Notes: generated by a model not told the origin, from the sequence alone. 64,000 bases of DNA from Streptomyces xantholiticus (GCF_014651015.1 NZ_BMWB01000008.1:62001-126000), one strand, 5' to 3'; positions 8,530 to 17,072 are shown, numbered from the stretch's first letter. Numbers and translations: made by a program.

Positions 8530-9111
8530 TCAGAGACTGGTGGCGTGCTCGTCGACCGGTGCGCCCTGGGTGGGCACACCGGAGATGCCGCCCCCGAAGC
8601 TGAACGTGCTGAGCTTGCGCCACACGGCGTCCGCTCCCTGCTCGTAGAGGGCGAGGGACGCGCAGGTCCACCCCGCGCGGTACTCGGACAGCTCCTCGTA
8701 GGCCCGGTCCATGGCCTCCTCGGAGATGCCGTGGGCCACGGTCACATGCGGGTGGTACGGGAACTGCAGCTCGCGCACCAACGGACCGGAGGCGTCCCGC
8801 ACCCGCTTCTGCAGCCAGGTGCAGGCCGCGCCGCCCTCGACGACCTGGACGAAGACGACGGGCGACAGCGGGCGGAAGGTACCGGTGCCGGAGAGCCGCA
8901 TGGGGAACGGCCGGCCGGCCGCCGCGACAGCCGCGAGGTGCGCCTCCACGGCCGGCAGCATCGAGGAATCGACCTCGGTCGGCGGCAGCAGGGTGACGTG
9001 CGTCGGAATGCCGTGCGCGGCGGGATCCCCGAAGCCCGCGCGCCGCTCCTGGAGCAGGCTGCCGTAGGGCTCCGGGACCGCGATCGAAACGCCGAGCGTT
9101 ACGGTCCCCAC
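8530..9111 (-). CDS. 2H phosphoesterase (2'-5' RNA ligase-like)
   Basis: A 193-residue protein of the 2H phosphoesterase superfamily, identified by two HxT/V-type motifs: HVTLLPP (about residue 38) and HPHVTVAHG (about residue 121). The two His-x-Thr pairs form the catalytic centre that opens 2',3'-cyclic phosphates or related bonds in this family. The RNA ligase activity of the E. coli namesake may be a side reaction. The start is the GTG at 9111, preceded by TGAGGAGAACGAC. It lies 129 bp after trpS on the same strand and could be co-transcribed, which would suit an RNA-linked function. That link is inferred. Confidence 0.87.
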   Translation of the reverse strand: MGTVTLGVSIAVPEPYGSLLQERRAGFGDPAAHGIPTHVTLLPPTEVDSSMLPAVEAHLAAVAAAGRPFPMRLSGTGTFRPLSPVVFVQVVEGGAACTWLQKRVRDASGPLVRELQFPYHPHVTVAHGISEEAMDRAYEELSEYRAGWTCASLALYEQGADAVWRKLSTFSFGGGISGVPTQGAPVDEHATSL

Positions 9112-9240
9112 GTCGTTCTCCTCAGTTGTCGGTGCGGAAGCTGTCGGTACGGATCGGTGAGCGGGTCAGCCGCCAGTGTGGCGGCTGCACCCTCGGTAAG
9201 GCCAGAGTCCCTGGACACACGTCCTTCGACTCTTTCCGGC

Positions 9241-10254
9241 TCAGTGCTTCGCGGGGACGAATCCCAACTTGTCGTACGCGTCCGCCAGCGTCTCCGCCGC
9301 GACCGCACGGGCCTTCTCCGCCCCCTTGGCCAGGATCGAGTCCAGCGTCTCGGTGTCGTCCAGGTACTCCTGCGTACGGGCCCTGAAGGGTGTGACGAAG
9401 TCGACCATCACCTCGGCCAGGTCGGTCTTGAGCGCACCGTAGCCCTTGCCCTCGTACTTCTGCTCCAGATCGGCGATCGTCGCACCCGTGAGGGTGGAGT
9501 AGATGGTGAGCAGGTTGCTCACGCCCGGCTTCTCCTCCGCGTCGAAGCGGATCACGGTGTCGGTGTCGGTGACCGCGCTCTTGACCTTCTTCGCGGTCGT
9601 CTTCGGCTCGTCGAGCAGGTTGACCAGGCCCTTGGGCGTGGAGGCCGACTTGCTCATCTTGATCGACGGGTCCTGGAGGTCGTAGATCTTGGCGACCTCC
9701 TTGACGATGTACGGCGCAGGGACCGTGAACGTCTCGCCGAAGCGGCCGTTGAAACGCTCCGCGAGGTCACGCGTCAGCTCGACGTGCTGGCGCTGGTCCT
9801 CGCCGACCGGCACGGCGTCGGCCTGGTACAGCAGGATGTCCGCGACCTGCAGGATCGGATACGTGAAGAGACCGACGGTGGCCCGGTCCGTGCCGTGCCT
9901 GGCGGACTTGTCCTTGAACTGGGTCATACGGGAGGCCTCGCCGAAGCCCGTGAGGCAGTTCATGACCCAGCCGAGCTGGGCGTGCTCCGGGACGTGGCTC
10001 TGGACGAAGAGCGTGCAGCGCTCGGGGTCGAGGCCGGCCGCGAGCAGCTGGGCCGCGGCGAGTCGGGTGTTCGCACGCAGCTCGGCCGGGTCCTGCGGCA
10101 CGGTGATCGCATGCAGGTCCACGACCATGTAGAACGCGTCGTGGGTCTCTTGCAGCGCAACGTACTGCCGGATGGCACCGAGGTAGTTCCCGAGGTGGAA
10201 CGAACCGGCGGTGGGCTGGATACCGGAGAGCGCGCGGGGTCGGGATGAGGCCAT
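9241..10254 (-). CDS. trpS: Tryptophanyl-tRNA synthetase
   Basis: A class I aminoacyl-tRNA synthetase of 337 residues that charges tRNA-Trp. The HIGH-equivalent is in SFHLGNYLG near the N-terminus (residues 18-26), and the KMSKS loop is exact (KMSKSASTPKG, about residue 200). Other TrpRS features are GIQPTAG at the start and PVGEDQRQHVELTRD in the middle. The length is normal for bacterial TrpRS. The ATG at 10254 gives the family's usual N-terminus; an ATG nine bases upstream would add three residues. Streptomycetes often carry a second trpS elsewhere. Nothing here suggests the indolmycin-resistance type, but I cannot exclude it. Confidence 0.97.
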   Translation of the reverse strand: MASSRPRALSGIQPTAGSFHLGNYLGAIRQYVALQETHDAFYMVVDLHAITVPQDPAELRANTRLAAAQLLAAGLDPERCTLFVQSHVPEHAQLGWVMNCLTGFGEASRMTQFKDKSARHGTDRATVGLFTYPILQVADILLYQADAVPVGEDQRQHVELTRDLAERFNGRFGETFTVPAPYIVKEVAKIYDLQDPSIKMSKSASTPKGLVNLLDEPKTTAKKVKSAVTDTDTVIRFDAEEKPGVSNLLTIYSTLTGATIADLEQKYEGKGYGALKTDLAEVMVDFVTPFRARTQEYLDDTETLDSILAKGAEKARAVAAETLADAYDKLGFVPAKH

Positions 10255-10377
10255 GCACACCATTCTCTCAGGTGTGGAACCGATCTCCGGCCGCCGGTGC
10301 ATCAAAGGTGTGAGGACGCGGGAGGGGACCCTCGAGCGGGGTCCGGAGGGGGCCGCATCGTCGACGCCGAGGGCGCG

Positions 10378-10590
10378 GTGATCGCTCGTGTGCGCGCCGG
10401 AGAGCCGGAGGCGTACGCGGAGCTGGTCCGCGCCCACACGGCGGTCGCGCTGCGCGCCGCGGTGGCCTTCGGAGCGCGCGCGGACGCGGAGGACGTGGTG
10501 CACAGCGCGTTCCTCAAGGCGTATCAGGCGCCGGGGCGCTTCCGGGACGGGGCGGCGTTCAGGCCGTGGCTGCTCCGGATCGTGGCCGGC
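10378..10590 (+). pseudogene. Truncated ECF sigma factor (region 2 only)
   Basis: From a possible GTG start at 10378 the frame encodes about 70 residues typical of sigma-70 region 2: IARVRAGEPEAYAELVRAH, then ADAEDVVHSAFLKAYQ (the core-binding helix), then AFRPWLLRIVAG (region 2.4-like end). After RIVAG, where the linker and region 4 should follow, the sequence becomes repetitive and loses protein character, although the frame stays open to 11037. Without region 4 it could not recognise a -35 element. It is probably a relic. It lies between trpS and glyA and is divergent from trpS. Confidence 0.7.
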
Positions 10591-10650
10591 GCGAAGTCAC
10601 CGTCCGGCGGCGTGGCGGGCGCGAAGTCACTGTCCAGCGGCGTGGCGGGC
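10591..10650 (+). repeat. 30-bp tandem duplication at the break of the sigma gene
   Basis: Two 30-bp units, 10591-10620 and 10621-10650, each start GCGAAGTCAC and end CGGCGTGGCGGGC, differing at two or three positions. They begin exactly where sigma homology ends, so the duplication probably marks the rearrangement that truncated the gene. From here to 10969 (about 320 bp) I see no gene on either strand, only GC-rich low-complexity sequence and the hairpin at 10731-10754. Confidence 0.85.
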
Positions 10651-10730
10651 CGTCCGTCCGCCTGGGAGCAGGACCGGGGCGCCGCCGCGCCGGCGCCGCA
10701 AGCGCCGGAGGCAGCCGGGGCGGACCCGGC

Positions 10731-10754
10731 GACCACCACCGGCTGGTGGTGGTC
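10731..10754. terminator. 10-bp perfect hairpin in the sigma relic region
   Basis: GACCACCACC (10731-10740) and GGTGGTGGTC (10745-10754) are perfect complements separated by GGCT. There is no T tract, as is usual in streptomycetes. It lies about 215 bp beyond the stop codon of the minus-strand glyA and could act as a terminator for either strand. It could equally be incidental. Confidence 0.4.
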
Positions 10755-10969
10755 ACTCCCAGGCGTGGCAGCCGGCGCGGCCGTGGCCCTCTGCCGCCGC
10801 CCGCCGGCCGCCCGTCTCCCGCGCCCACCGTTCGGCGGCAGTGCACGCCACTCGAACCGGGCCCACGCGGGCAACTCCTGGACAACTGGCGGTGTCCGCC
10901 GCAGGTGGGGCGTGCGGGACGGCGGCACGGCCCGGAGCGACGGACGCCGGGCCGGGCGGGCTCAGGCCC

Positions 10970-12238
10970 TCAGGTCGTCAGGCCCGGCGCGGGGTAGGCG
11001 GTCATCAGGTCCGCCACCTCCGCGCGGATTGCGGTGAGCTCGTCCTCGTCGCCCTTTCCGGCGGCCGTGACGCCCCGCTCGATCCACGCGGCGACAGCGG
11101 CCATGTGCTCCACGCCGAGACCACGGGAGGTCAGGGACGGCGTACCGATGCGGATGCCGGATGGGTCGAAGGGCTTCCTCGTGTCGTAGGGCACGGTGTT
11201 GTAGTTGACGACGATCCCGGCACGGTCGAGCGCCTTGGCCGCGACCTTGCCGGGGACGTCCCGGGAGGTGAGGTCCATCAGGATCAGATGGTTGTCGGTG
11301 CCGCCGGAGACCAGGTCGAAGCCACGGGCGAGCAGTTCGCCGGCGAGCGCCTTGGCGTTGGCGACGACCTGCGCGGCGTAGTCGCGGAAGGAGGGCTGGG
11401 AGGCCTCGTGGAGGGCGACGGCGATGCCCGCCGTGGTCTGGTTGTGCGGCCCGCCCTGCAGGCCGGGGAAGACAGCCTTGTCGATGGCCTTGGCGTGCTC
11501 CTCGCGAGACATGAGCATCGCACCGCGCGGCCCTCGGAGGGTCTTGTGGGTGGTGGTGGAGACGACGTCGACGTGCGGCACGGGCGAGGGGTGGGCACCG
11601 CCCGCGATCAGGCCGGCGATGTGCGCGACATCGGCGACCAGCACGGCCCCGGCCTCGCGGGCGATCTCCGCGAAGGCGGCGAAGTCGATGGTGCGGGGCA
11701 GGGCGGTGCCGCCGCAGAAGATGACCTTGGGCCGTTCTTTCAGGGCGAGTTCGCGCACCTCGTCGAAGTCGACGAGACCGGTGTCGTGGCGTACGCCGTA
11801 CTGCACACCGCGGAACCACTTGCCGGTGGCGGAGACGCCCCAGCCGTGTGTGAGGTGGCCGCCCATCGGCAGGGCCATGCCCATCACGGTGTCGCCGGGC
11901 TCGGCGAAGGCGAGATAGACGGCGAGGTTGGCCGGGGAGCCGGAGTACGGCTGGACATTGGCGTGGTCGACGCCGAAGAGCGACTTGGCGCGGGCGACGG
12001 CGAGCAGCTCGATCTGGTCGATGTTCTGCTGACCCTCGTAGTACCGGCGGCCGGCGTAGCCCTCGCTGTACTTGTTCTGCAGGACCGTGCCGGAAGCCTC
12101 CAGCACGGCCTGGGAAACGTAGTTCTCGCTGGGGATGAGCCGCAGAGTGTCGGCCTGAAGCTGCTCCTCCGCGCCGACGAGCGCCGCGAGCTCGGGGTCG
12201 GTCGCGGACAGAGCGGGATGGGAGAGGGGAAGGGTCAT
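10970..12238 (-). CDS. glyA: Serine hydroxymethyltransferase
   Basis: A 422-residue PLP enzyme that interconverts serine and glycine while charging tetrahydrofolate with a one-carbon unit. Family hallmarks are LIPSENYVS near the N-terminus, NKYSEGYAGRRYYEGQ, ANVQPYSGSPAN, ADVAHIAGL, and the PLP-binding lysine in STTTHKTLRGPRG. The length is typical. Upstream on the same strand is a ZTP riboswitch (about 12286-12378), linking expression to a shortage of 10-formyl-tetrahydrofolate. Other one-carbon and purine genes (folD, purN, purH) lie 21-26 kb away in the same window. Confidence 0.97.
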   Translation of the reverse strand: MTLPLSHPALSATDPELAALVGAEEQLQADTLRLIPSENYVSQAVLEASGTVLQNKYSEGYAGRRYYEGQQNIDQIELLAVARAKSLFGVDHANVQPYSGSPANLAVYLAFAEPGDTVMGMALPMGGHLTHGWGVSATGKWFRGVQYGVRHDTGLVDFDEVRELALKERPKVIFCGGTALPRTIDFAAFAEIAREAGAVLVADVAHIAGLIAGGAHPSPVPHVDVVSTTTHKTLRGPRGAMLMSREEHAKAIDKAVFPGLQGGPHNQTTAGIAVALHEASQPSFRDYAAQVVANAKALAGELLARGFDLVSGGTDNHLILMDLTSRDVPGKVAAKALDRAGIVVNYNTVPYDTRKPFDPSGIRIGTPSLTSRGLGVEHMAAVAAWIERGVTAAGKGDEDELTAIRAEVADLMTAYPAPGLTT

Positions 12239-12285
12239 GTCAGTGGTCCTCCGGGGCGATCCGTGGTCGTCGGTCGTGGTCCCGG

Positions 12286-12378
12286 GGTGCCCAGGCGGGC
12301 GGCACCTCGCGCGAATACCCGCGCACGGCTTCCTCGGGGTCGCTTCCCCGTACGCCAGTCGCCGCGCGTGCCGACCAC
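12286..12378 (-). ncRNA. ZTP (pfl) riboswitch controlling glyA
   Basis: Read on the minus strand, the glyA leader contains the conserved elements of the pfl/ZTP aptamer in order. GCGACTGGCG comes first, followed by a GGGGAAGCGACCCC segment, a variable GC-rich arm, and the near-invariant 3' element CCGCCTGGGCAC (12287-12298). The aptamer senses ZTP or ZMP, which build up when 10-formyl-THF is scarce. In actinobacteria it commonly precedes glyA. The aptamer ends about 47 bp before the glyA ATG, leaving room for an expression platform that hides the ribosome-binding site. The boundaries are approximate. Confidence 0.85.
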
Positions 12379-12517
12379 ACTAGCGGCCGGACCGGCCGCC
12401 ACGCCGTCCCGTCCACACTGCGAGCCGCGGGCGGAGCGCGACGATGGAGTGGAAGGGCGGACGGGGCTCCGGCTCCGTCCGCGCCGCCGGAGGGCGGCCC
12501 CGACGATCGGAGGACCC

Positions 12518-13723
12518 GTGCCGAGAACGACAGCCGCCTTCGCCTCTGCCGAGGCGCACAGCGCGCACAACTACCACCCGTTGCCGGTCGTCGTCGCCAC
12601 GGCGGAGGGCGCCTGGATGACGGATGTCGAGGGCCGCCGCTTCCTCGACCTGCTCGCCGGGTACTCGGCACTCAACTTCGGCCACGGCAACCGCCGGCTG
12701 ATCGAGGCCGCCAAGGCGCAGCTGGAACGGGTCACTCTGACCTCCCGTGCCTTCCACCACGACCGGTTCGGTGACTTCTGCGCACAGCTCGCCGAGCTCT
12801 GCGGCATGGAGATGGTCCTGCCGATGAACACGGGCGCCGAGGCGGTGGAGACAGCCGTGAAGACCGCCCGCAAGTGGGGTTACCGGGTCAAGCGGGTGCC
12901 GGACAACATGGCCAAGATCGTGGTGGCGGCCAACAACTTCCATGGGCGGACGACCACGCTGATCAGTTTCTCCACCGACCCCGAGGCAAGGGCCGACCAC
13001 GGTCCCTACACCCCGGGTTTCGAGATCGTCCCCTACGGCGATCTGACCGCGCTGGAGTCGGCGGTCACGGAGAACACGGTGGCCGTACTGCTGGAGCCCA
13101 TCCAGGGCGAGGCGGGGGTGCTGGTCCCGCCCGCCGGCTATCTCACCGGCGTCCGCCGGATCACCCGCGAACGGAACGTGCTGTTCGTCGCGGACGAGAT
13201 CCAGTCCGGGCTGGGCCGCACGGGCAGGACGTTCGCCTGCGAGCACGAGGGCGTGGTGCCGGACATGTATGTGCTCGGCAAGGCGCTGGGCGGCGGTGTG
13301 GTGCCGGTGTCGGCCGTGGTGTCCTCGGCGGACGTGCTGGGCGTCCACCGGCCGGGTGAGCACGGCTCGACGTTCGGCGGGAATCCGCTGGCCTGTGCCG
13401 TCGCCCTGGAGGTGGTGGCGATGCTGCGCACCGGCGAGTTCCAGCGGCGCGCCGCCGATCTCGGTGAGCACCTCCTCCGCGAACTGCGCCTGCTGATGGG
13501 CAGCGGCGCGGTGACGGCCGTGCGCGGGCGCGGCCTGTGGGCGGGTGTGGACATCGCGCCGGACCGCGGCACCGGGCGGGAGGTCTCGGAGAAGCTGATG
13601 GACCGCGGGGTGCTGGTGAAGGACACCCGTGGACCGACGATCCGGATCGCCCCGCCGCTGGTGATCAGCGAGGAGGACCTGGACTGGGGCCTTGCCCAGC
13701 TCCGGGCGGTGCTGACCGGCTGA
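12518..13723 (+). CDS. rocD: Ornithine--oxo-acid (ornithine) aminotransferase
   Basis: A 401-residue class III PLP aminotransferase converting ornithine and 2-oxoglutarate to glutamate semialdehyde and glutamate, linking arginine catabolism and proline synthesis. Signatures include SAHNYHPLPVV at the N-terminus, LPMNTGAEAVETA, EPIQGEAGV, FVADEIQSGLGRTG, and the PLP lysine in VLGKALGGGVVPVSAV. The length equals that of Bacillus RocD. The start is the GTG at 12518 with CGGAGGA at 12508-12514. It is divergent from glyA, and the riboswitch leader lies between them. It converges with the MocR gene. Confidence 0.95.
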   Translation: MPRTTAAFASAEAHSAHNYHPLPVVVATAEGAWMTDVEGRRFLDLLAGYSALNFGHGNRRLIEAAKAQLERVTLTSRAFHHDRFGDFCAQLAELCGMEMVLPMNTGAEAVETAVKTARKWGYRVKRVPDNMAKIVVAANNFHGRTTTLISFSTDPEARADHGPYTPGFEIVPYGDLTALESAVTENTVAVLLEPIQGEAGVLVPPAGYLTGVRRITRERNVLFVADEIQSGLGRTGRTFACEHEGVVPDMYVLGKALGGGVVPVSAVVSSADVLGVHRPGEHGSTFGGNPLACAVALEVVAMLRTGEFQRRAADLGEHLLRELRLLMGSGAVTAVRGRGLWAGVDIAPDRGTGREVSEKLMDRGVLVKDTRGPTIRIAPPLVISEEDLDWGLAQLRAVLTG

Positions 13724-13881
13724 CGGCGACCCGCTGACTGCCACCCGCTGACGAGACCGGACGGCGGGCGCGACCGCGAGCCCCCGGCCACCGGACCGCC
13801 CCGCGCTCGCCCCTGTCGCCCGGCAAGCGCCCCCGCCGCCGGGCAACGGGGCCACGACCTGAACCTACGCCAGAACCCCGC

Positions 13882-15360
13882 CTACGCCAGCGCCCGGCAC
13901 AGCGCGTCCAGCGCGCCCGCCCAGGCGCTGTCCGGCGGGGTGGCGTAGCCGACGACGAGCGCGTCCCTGCCGGGCGCGGCGTCCGGGTGCCGGAAGCGCC
14001 CGAGCGGCTCCACGACCAGGCCTTGCCACGCCGCCGCCCGGACGGCCGACTGCTCGGTCCCCGGCGGCAGTTCGAGGACCGCGTGCAGCCCGGCGGCGAT
14101 ACCGCTCACCCGGATGCCGGGGTCGTGCACGGCCAGCTGCCGCACCAGTTCGTCGCGGCGGCGCCGGTAGCGCATCCGCATGCCCCGTACATGCCGGTCG
14201 TACGCACCGGAGGTGATGAACTCCGCGAGCGTGAGTTGGTCCGGCGTGCCCGACATCCATTCGGTGCCGCCCTTCGCCTCCAGCACCTCGCCGACCAGGT
14301 CCTGTGGCAGCACCATCCAGGCCAGGCGCAGCCCGGGGGCCAGCGACTTGCTCGCCGTGCCCATATAGACGACGTGCTCCGGGTCGAGGCCCTGGAGCGC
14401 GCCGACGGGCTGGCGGTCGTAGCGGAACTCTCCGTCGTAGTCGTCCTCGAGGATCAGACCGCCCACCGTGCGTGCCCAGTCGACTGCCGCGGCCCGCCGG
14501 TCGGCGTGCAGCGGCAGTCCGACGGGGAACTGGTGGGCCGGCGTCATCAGCGCCGCGCCCACCCCCCGCAGCCCGCCCTCACCCAACCCGGTGGTGTCGG
14601 TGCCCAGTTCGTCGAGGGGCAGCGCCGGGGTGCGCAGCCCGGCGTCGGCCAGCAGGTCGCGGTGCACGTCGAGGCCGTAGGACTCGACGGCCACGTCCTT
14701 GACCCGTCGCCGCCGCAGCACCTTGCCCATCAGCATGAGGCCGTGCACGAAACCCGAGCAGATGACGATGCGTTCCGGGTCGGCGTACACACCGCGTGCC
14801 CGCGCCAGGTAGTCGGCGAGCACGCTCCGCAGCTCGACGCGGCCGCGCGGGTCCCCGTAGCCGAAGGCCTCGTGGGGTGCGGCGCTGATCGCCCTGCGGG
14901 CGGCCTTGAGCCACTCCGCTCGTGGGAAGGAGGCCAGGTCGGGGCTGCCCGGCAGCAGGCTGTAGGCGGGCCCGCCGCGCGCCGGGTGCACCCTGACCGG
15001 GCCGGAGGCGGCCTTGCGCGGCGCGGACCGGCGGGCCACCCGGGTACCGGATCCCTGCCGCGCGGTGAGCCAGCCCTCCGCCACCAGCTCCGCGTACGCG
15101 TCGGCGACGGTGTTGCGGGCGATGCCGAGGTCGGCGGAGAGCGAACGGGACGACGGAAGCCGGACGTCCGGCGCGAGTCTGCCGCTGCGTACCGCCTCGC
15201 GCAGCGCGTCCATCAGTCCCTGCCGCAGCCCCGGTCCGCGAAGCTCGAGGTGGAGATCCGCCCCCACGGCTCCGAACGCGCCGGACACGGCGTCGTCACG
15301 GGGCGCGGCGGCGTCGCCGGAAGCCGCGGCGGGGGCGGGATTGGCCCGCGAATCCGTCAT
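13882..15360 (-). CDS. MocR/PdxR-type regulator: GntR winged helix fused to a PLP aminotransferase domain
   Basis: A 492-residue MocR-family regulator. After a ~35-residue disordered N-terminus comes a GntR-like winged-helix domain (about 40-110) with LPSSRSLSADLGIARNTVADAY and LTARQGSGTRV. An aminotransferase fold I domain follows (about 125-490), with ILEDDYDGEFRYDRQP, the PLP-binding lysine in YMGTASKSLAPGLRLAW, and an RMRYRRRRDEL helix. MocR proteins sense PLP or an amino-acid adduct and usually control a divergent neighbour. Here that is the AhpD-like gene 47 bp away, which runs on into a PEP-mutase-family gene. The effector is unknown. Confidence 0.92.
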   Translation of the reverse strand: MTDSRANPAPAAASGDAAAPRDDAVSGAFGAVGADLHLELRGPGLRQGLMDALREAVRSGRLAPDVRLPSSRSLSADLGIARNTVADAYAELVAEGWLTARQGSGTRVARRSAPRKAASGPVRVHPARGGPAYSLLPGSPDLASFPRAEWLKAARRAISAAPHEAFGYGDPRGRVELRSVLADYLARARGVYADPERIVICSGFVHGLMLMGKVLRRRRVKDVAVESYGLDVHRDLLADAGLRTPALPLDELGTDTTGLGEGGLRGVGAALMTPAHQFPVGLPLHADRRAAAVDWARTVGGLILEDDYDGEFRYDRQPVGALQGLDPEHVVYMGTASKSLAPGLRLAWMVLPQDLVGEVLEAKGGTEWMSGTPDQLTLAEFITSGAYDRHVRGMRMRYRRRRDELVRQLAVHDPGIRVSGIAAGLHAVLELPPGTEQSAVRAAAWQGLVVEPLGRFRHPDAAPGRDALVVGYATPPDSAWAGALDALCRALA

Positions 15361-15407
15361 GAAAGTGGACCATACCCCTGCGCCACTGCGCCTCTACGGT
15401 CGTACTC

Positions 15408-15905
15408 ATGACAACCACGAACGCAGCCAACGCCCCGGAGCACACCCCCCGCATCCGCTGGACCGAGCACGCACCCGACGTCTACAAGGCCATGGTCCGG
15501 CTGGACCAGGCGTCCCGTAAGCATCTTGACCCGGCGCTGCTGGAGCTGGTGAAGATCCGCGCCTCGCAGATCAACCACTGTGCCTTCTGCCTCGACATGC
15601 ACAGCAAGGACGCACTGGCGGCCGGCGAGTCGGTGGAGCGGATCGTGCAGCTCAGCGCCTGGGAGGAGTCGCAGCACTTCTACACGGAGAAGGAGATCGC
15701 CGCGATCGAGCTGACCGAGGCGATGACGGTGCTCACCGACGGCTTCGTTGCCGACGAGGTCTTCGAGAAGGCAGCCAAGCACTTCGACGAGATCGAACTG
15801 TCCCACCTCATCTCGGCGATCACGGTCATCAACGCCTGGAACCGCTTCGGCGTGACGGCCCGTCTGGTCCCCGGCCACTACACACCCGGCTCGCTGAAGC
15901 ACTGA
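15408..15905 (+). CDS. Carboxymuconolactone decarboxylase / AhpD-family protein
   Basis: A 165-residue AhpD-like protein with the redox signature NHCAFCLDMHSKDA (CxxC followed by the conserved His), at about residues 56-69. The family includes alkylhydroperoxidase AhpD and carboxymuconolactone decarboxylases. The CxxC pair favours a peroxidase-like role. It is divergent from the MocR regulator, with only 47 bp between the starts, and is followed 11 bp later by the isocitrate lyase/PEP mutase gene. The MocR-AhpD-like pair recurs in actinobacteria, but its inducer is not known to me. Confidence 0.92.
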   Translation: MTTTNAANAPEHTPRIRWTEHAPDVYKAMVRLDQASRKHLDPALLELVKIRASQINHCAFCLDMHSKDALAAGESVERIVQLSAWEESQHFYTEKEIAAIELTEAMTVLTDGFVADEVFEKAAKHFDEIELSHLISAITVINAWNRFGVTARLVPGHYTPGSLKH

Positions 15906-15916
15906 GGGGGAACGAG

Positions 15917-16675
15917 ATGACCACGAAGGCGCAGGCGTTCCGCGCGCTGCACCGAGGCCGCGAGGCCGGCGATCCGCTCGTGCTGCCGGGGCCGTGGGAC
16001 GCGATGAGCGCCCGCGCCTTCGCCGACGCGGGCTTCCCTGCCCTGGCGACGCCGAGCGCGGGGGTCGCGGCGTCGCTCGGTCACGAGGACGGCGCGACAC
16101 CGGCCGAGGAGATGTTCGCCGCCGTCGCCCGTGTGGCACGGGCCGTCGACGTCCCCGTGAGCGCCGACATCGAGGACGGCTACGGCTTGCCGCCGAAGGA
16201 ACTGGTGGCACGCATCCTGGAGACCGGTGCCGTCGGCTGCAACCTCGAGGACACCGACGGCGCGACGAAGGTGCTCAAGGACCCGCGCCGGCACGCCGAC
16301 TGGCTGGCGGACGTCTGCGCGGAGGCGGGCGAGGAACTGTTCGTGAACGCCCGCGTCGACACGTTCCTGCGCGGGGTGAACGACCCGGCCGAGGCCGCCC
16401 GGCGGATCCGGCTGTATGTCGAGGCGGGCGCGGACTGTGTGTACCCGATCAGTGTGCCGTCCGCGCAGCTGCCACTGCTGCGGGCGGCGACGGACTCGCC
16501 GATCAACGTGTTCGCGTCCGTCGCGTCCGCGTCCGACCCGTCGATCGCAGAGCTGGGGCGGCTGGGCGCGACCCGCATCACCTTCGGCCCGGGTCTGCAG
16601 CGCCGGGCGCAGGCCGCGGTGGCGGACATCGCCCGCGAGCTGTACGAGAAGGGGCCCGGGCGGGCAAAGCTCTGA
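15917..16675 (+). CDS. Isocitrate lyase/PEP mutase superfamily protein
   Basis: A 252-residue protein with the PEP mutase/isocitrate lyase barrel. VLPGPWDAMSARAFADAG and TPSAGVAASLGHEDG come at the start, the metal-binding SADIEDGYG follows (about residue 90), then GCNLEDTDG and VNARVDTFL. Members cleave or rearrange C-C or P-C bonds of oxaloacetate-like substrates. Streptomycete homologues of this length are uncharacterised. It lacks the KKCGH-type loop of true isocitrate lyases, so that reaction is unlikely. It follows the AhpD-like gene by 11 bp, with AGGGGGAACGAG as ribosome-binding site, so both should respond to the MocR regulator. Confidence 0.9.
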   Translation: MTTKAQAFRALHRGREAGDPLVLPGPWDAMSARAFADAGFPALATPSAGVAASLGHEDGATPAEEMFAAVARVARAVDVPVSADIEDGYGLPPKELVARILETGAVGCNLEDTDGATKVLKDPRRHADWLADVCAEAGEELFVNARVDTFLRGVNDPAEAARRIRLYVEAGADCVYPISVPSAQLPLLRAATDSPINVFASVASASDPSIAELGRLGATRITFGPGLQRRAQAAVADIARELYEKGPGRAKL

Positions 16676-16725
16676 AGAGGCTCAACTGCGTTGAACAGCA
16701 AGCTGTCACGGGACACGATCACCGT

Positions 16726-17067
16726 ATGCTCGGACTCAGCAAGCAGGAGCAGTCAGTGATCGTGCTGCGCGACGCGGACGGCATCGTCGACGCCGTCCGC
16801 GCCGCGCTGGACCGGGCCGCCCCGGAGGAGCGTCCCGGACTCGAGCGGGCCCTGGAGATCGTCGAGGACGCCTCGGCCACGACGTACGAGGACCTGCAGG
16901 CCCGATGGGTGCGCCAGCGTCTCGACGCGGCGGGCGTGACGGGCCCCGCCGACTCGATCCCGGCGATCAAGGCCCTGCGGGAAGCGGCCCCGGGCCTGAG
17001 CCTCAAGTCGGCGGTGGACCTGGCGAAGACCACGCGGTCGGCCGAGTCGCTACGCCGCGGCGCCTAG
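16726..17067 (+). CDS. Small protein with a ribosomal L7/L12 C-terminal-like segment
   Basis: A 113-residue acidic protein starting MLGLSKQEQSVIVLRDADG at 16726. The central region (about 20-70) is helical and rich in Glu and Arg. The last ~35 residues, including IKALREAAPGLSLKSAVDL, resemble the L7/L12 C-terminal pattern (IKxVRxxTGLGLKEAKxLV), where the protein docks translation GTPases. It is not L7/L12 itself: it lacks the dimerisation domain and is not beside rplJ. Function is unknown. It lies 50 bp after the PEP-mutase gene and may have its own promoter. Confidence 0.75.
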   Translation: MLGLSKQEQSVIVLRDADGIVDAVRAALDRAAPEERPGLERALEIVEDASATTYEDLQARWVRQRLDAAGVTGPADSIPAIKALREAAPGLSLKSAVDLAKTTRSAESLRRGA

Positions 17068-17072
17068 CGGAA

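Noticed and set aside
7942..10248. A 768-codon plus-strand open frame opposite YihY, the 2H phosphoesterase and trpS
   Set aside because: It is antisense to three well-supported genes, lacks domain features and has the Arg/Ala/Gly-rich composition of a GC-driven shadow frame.
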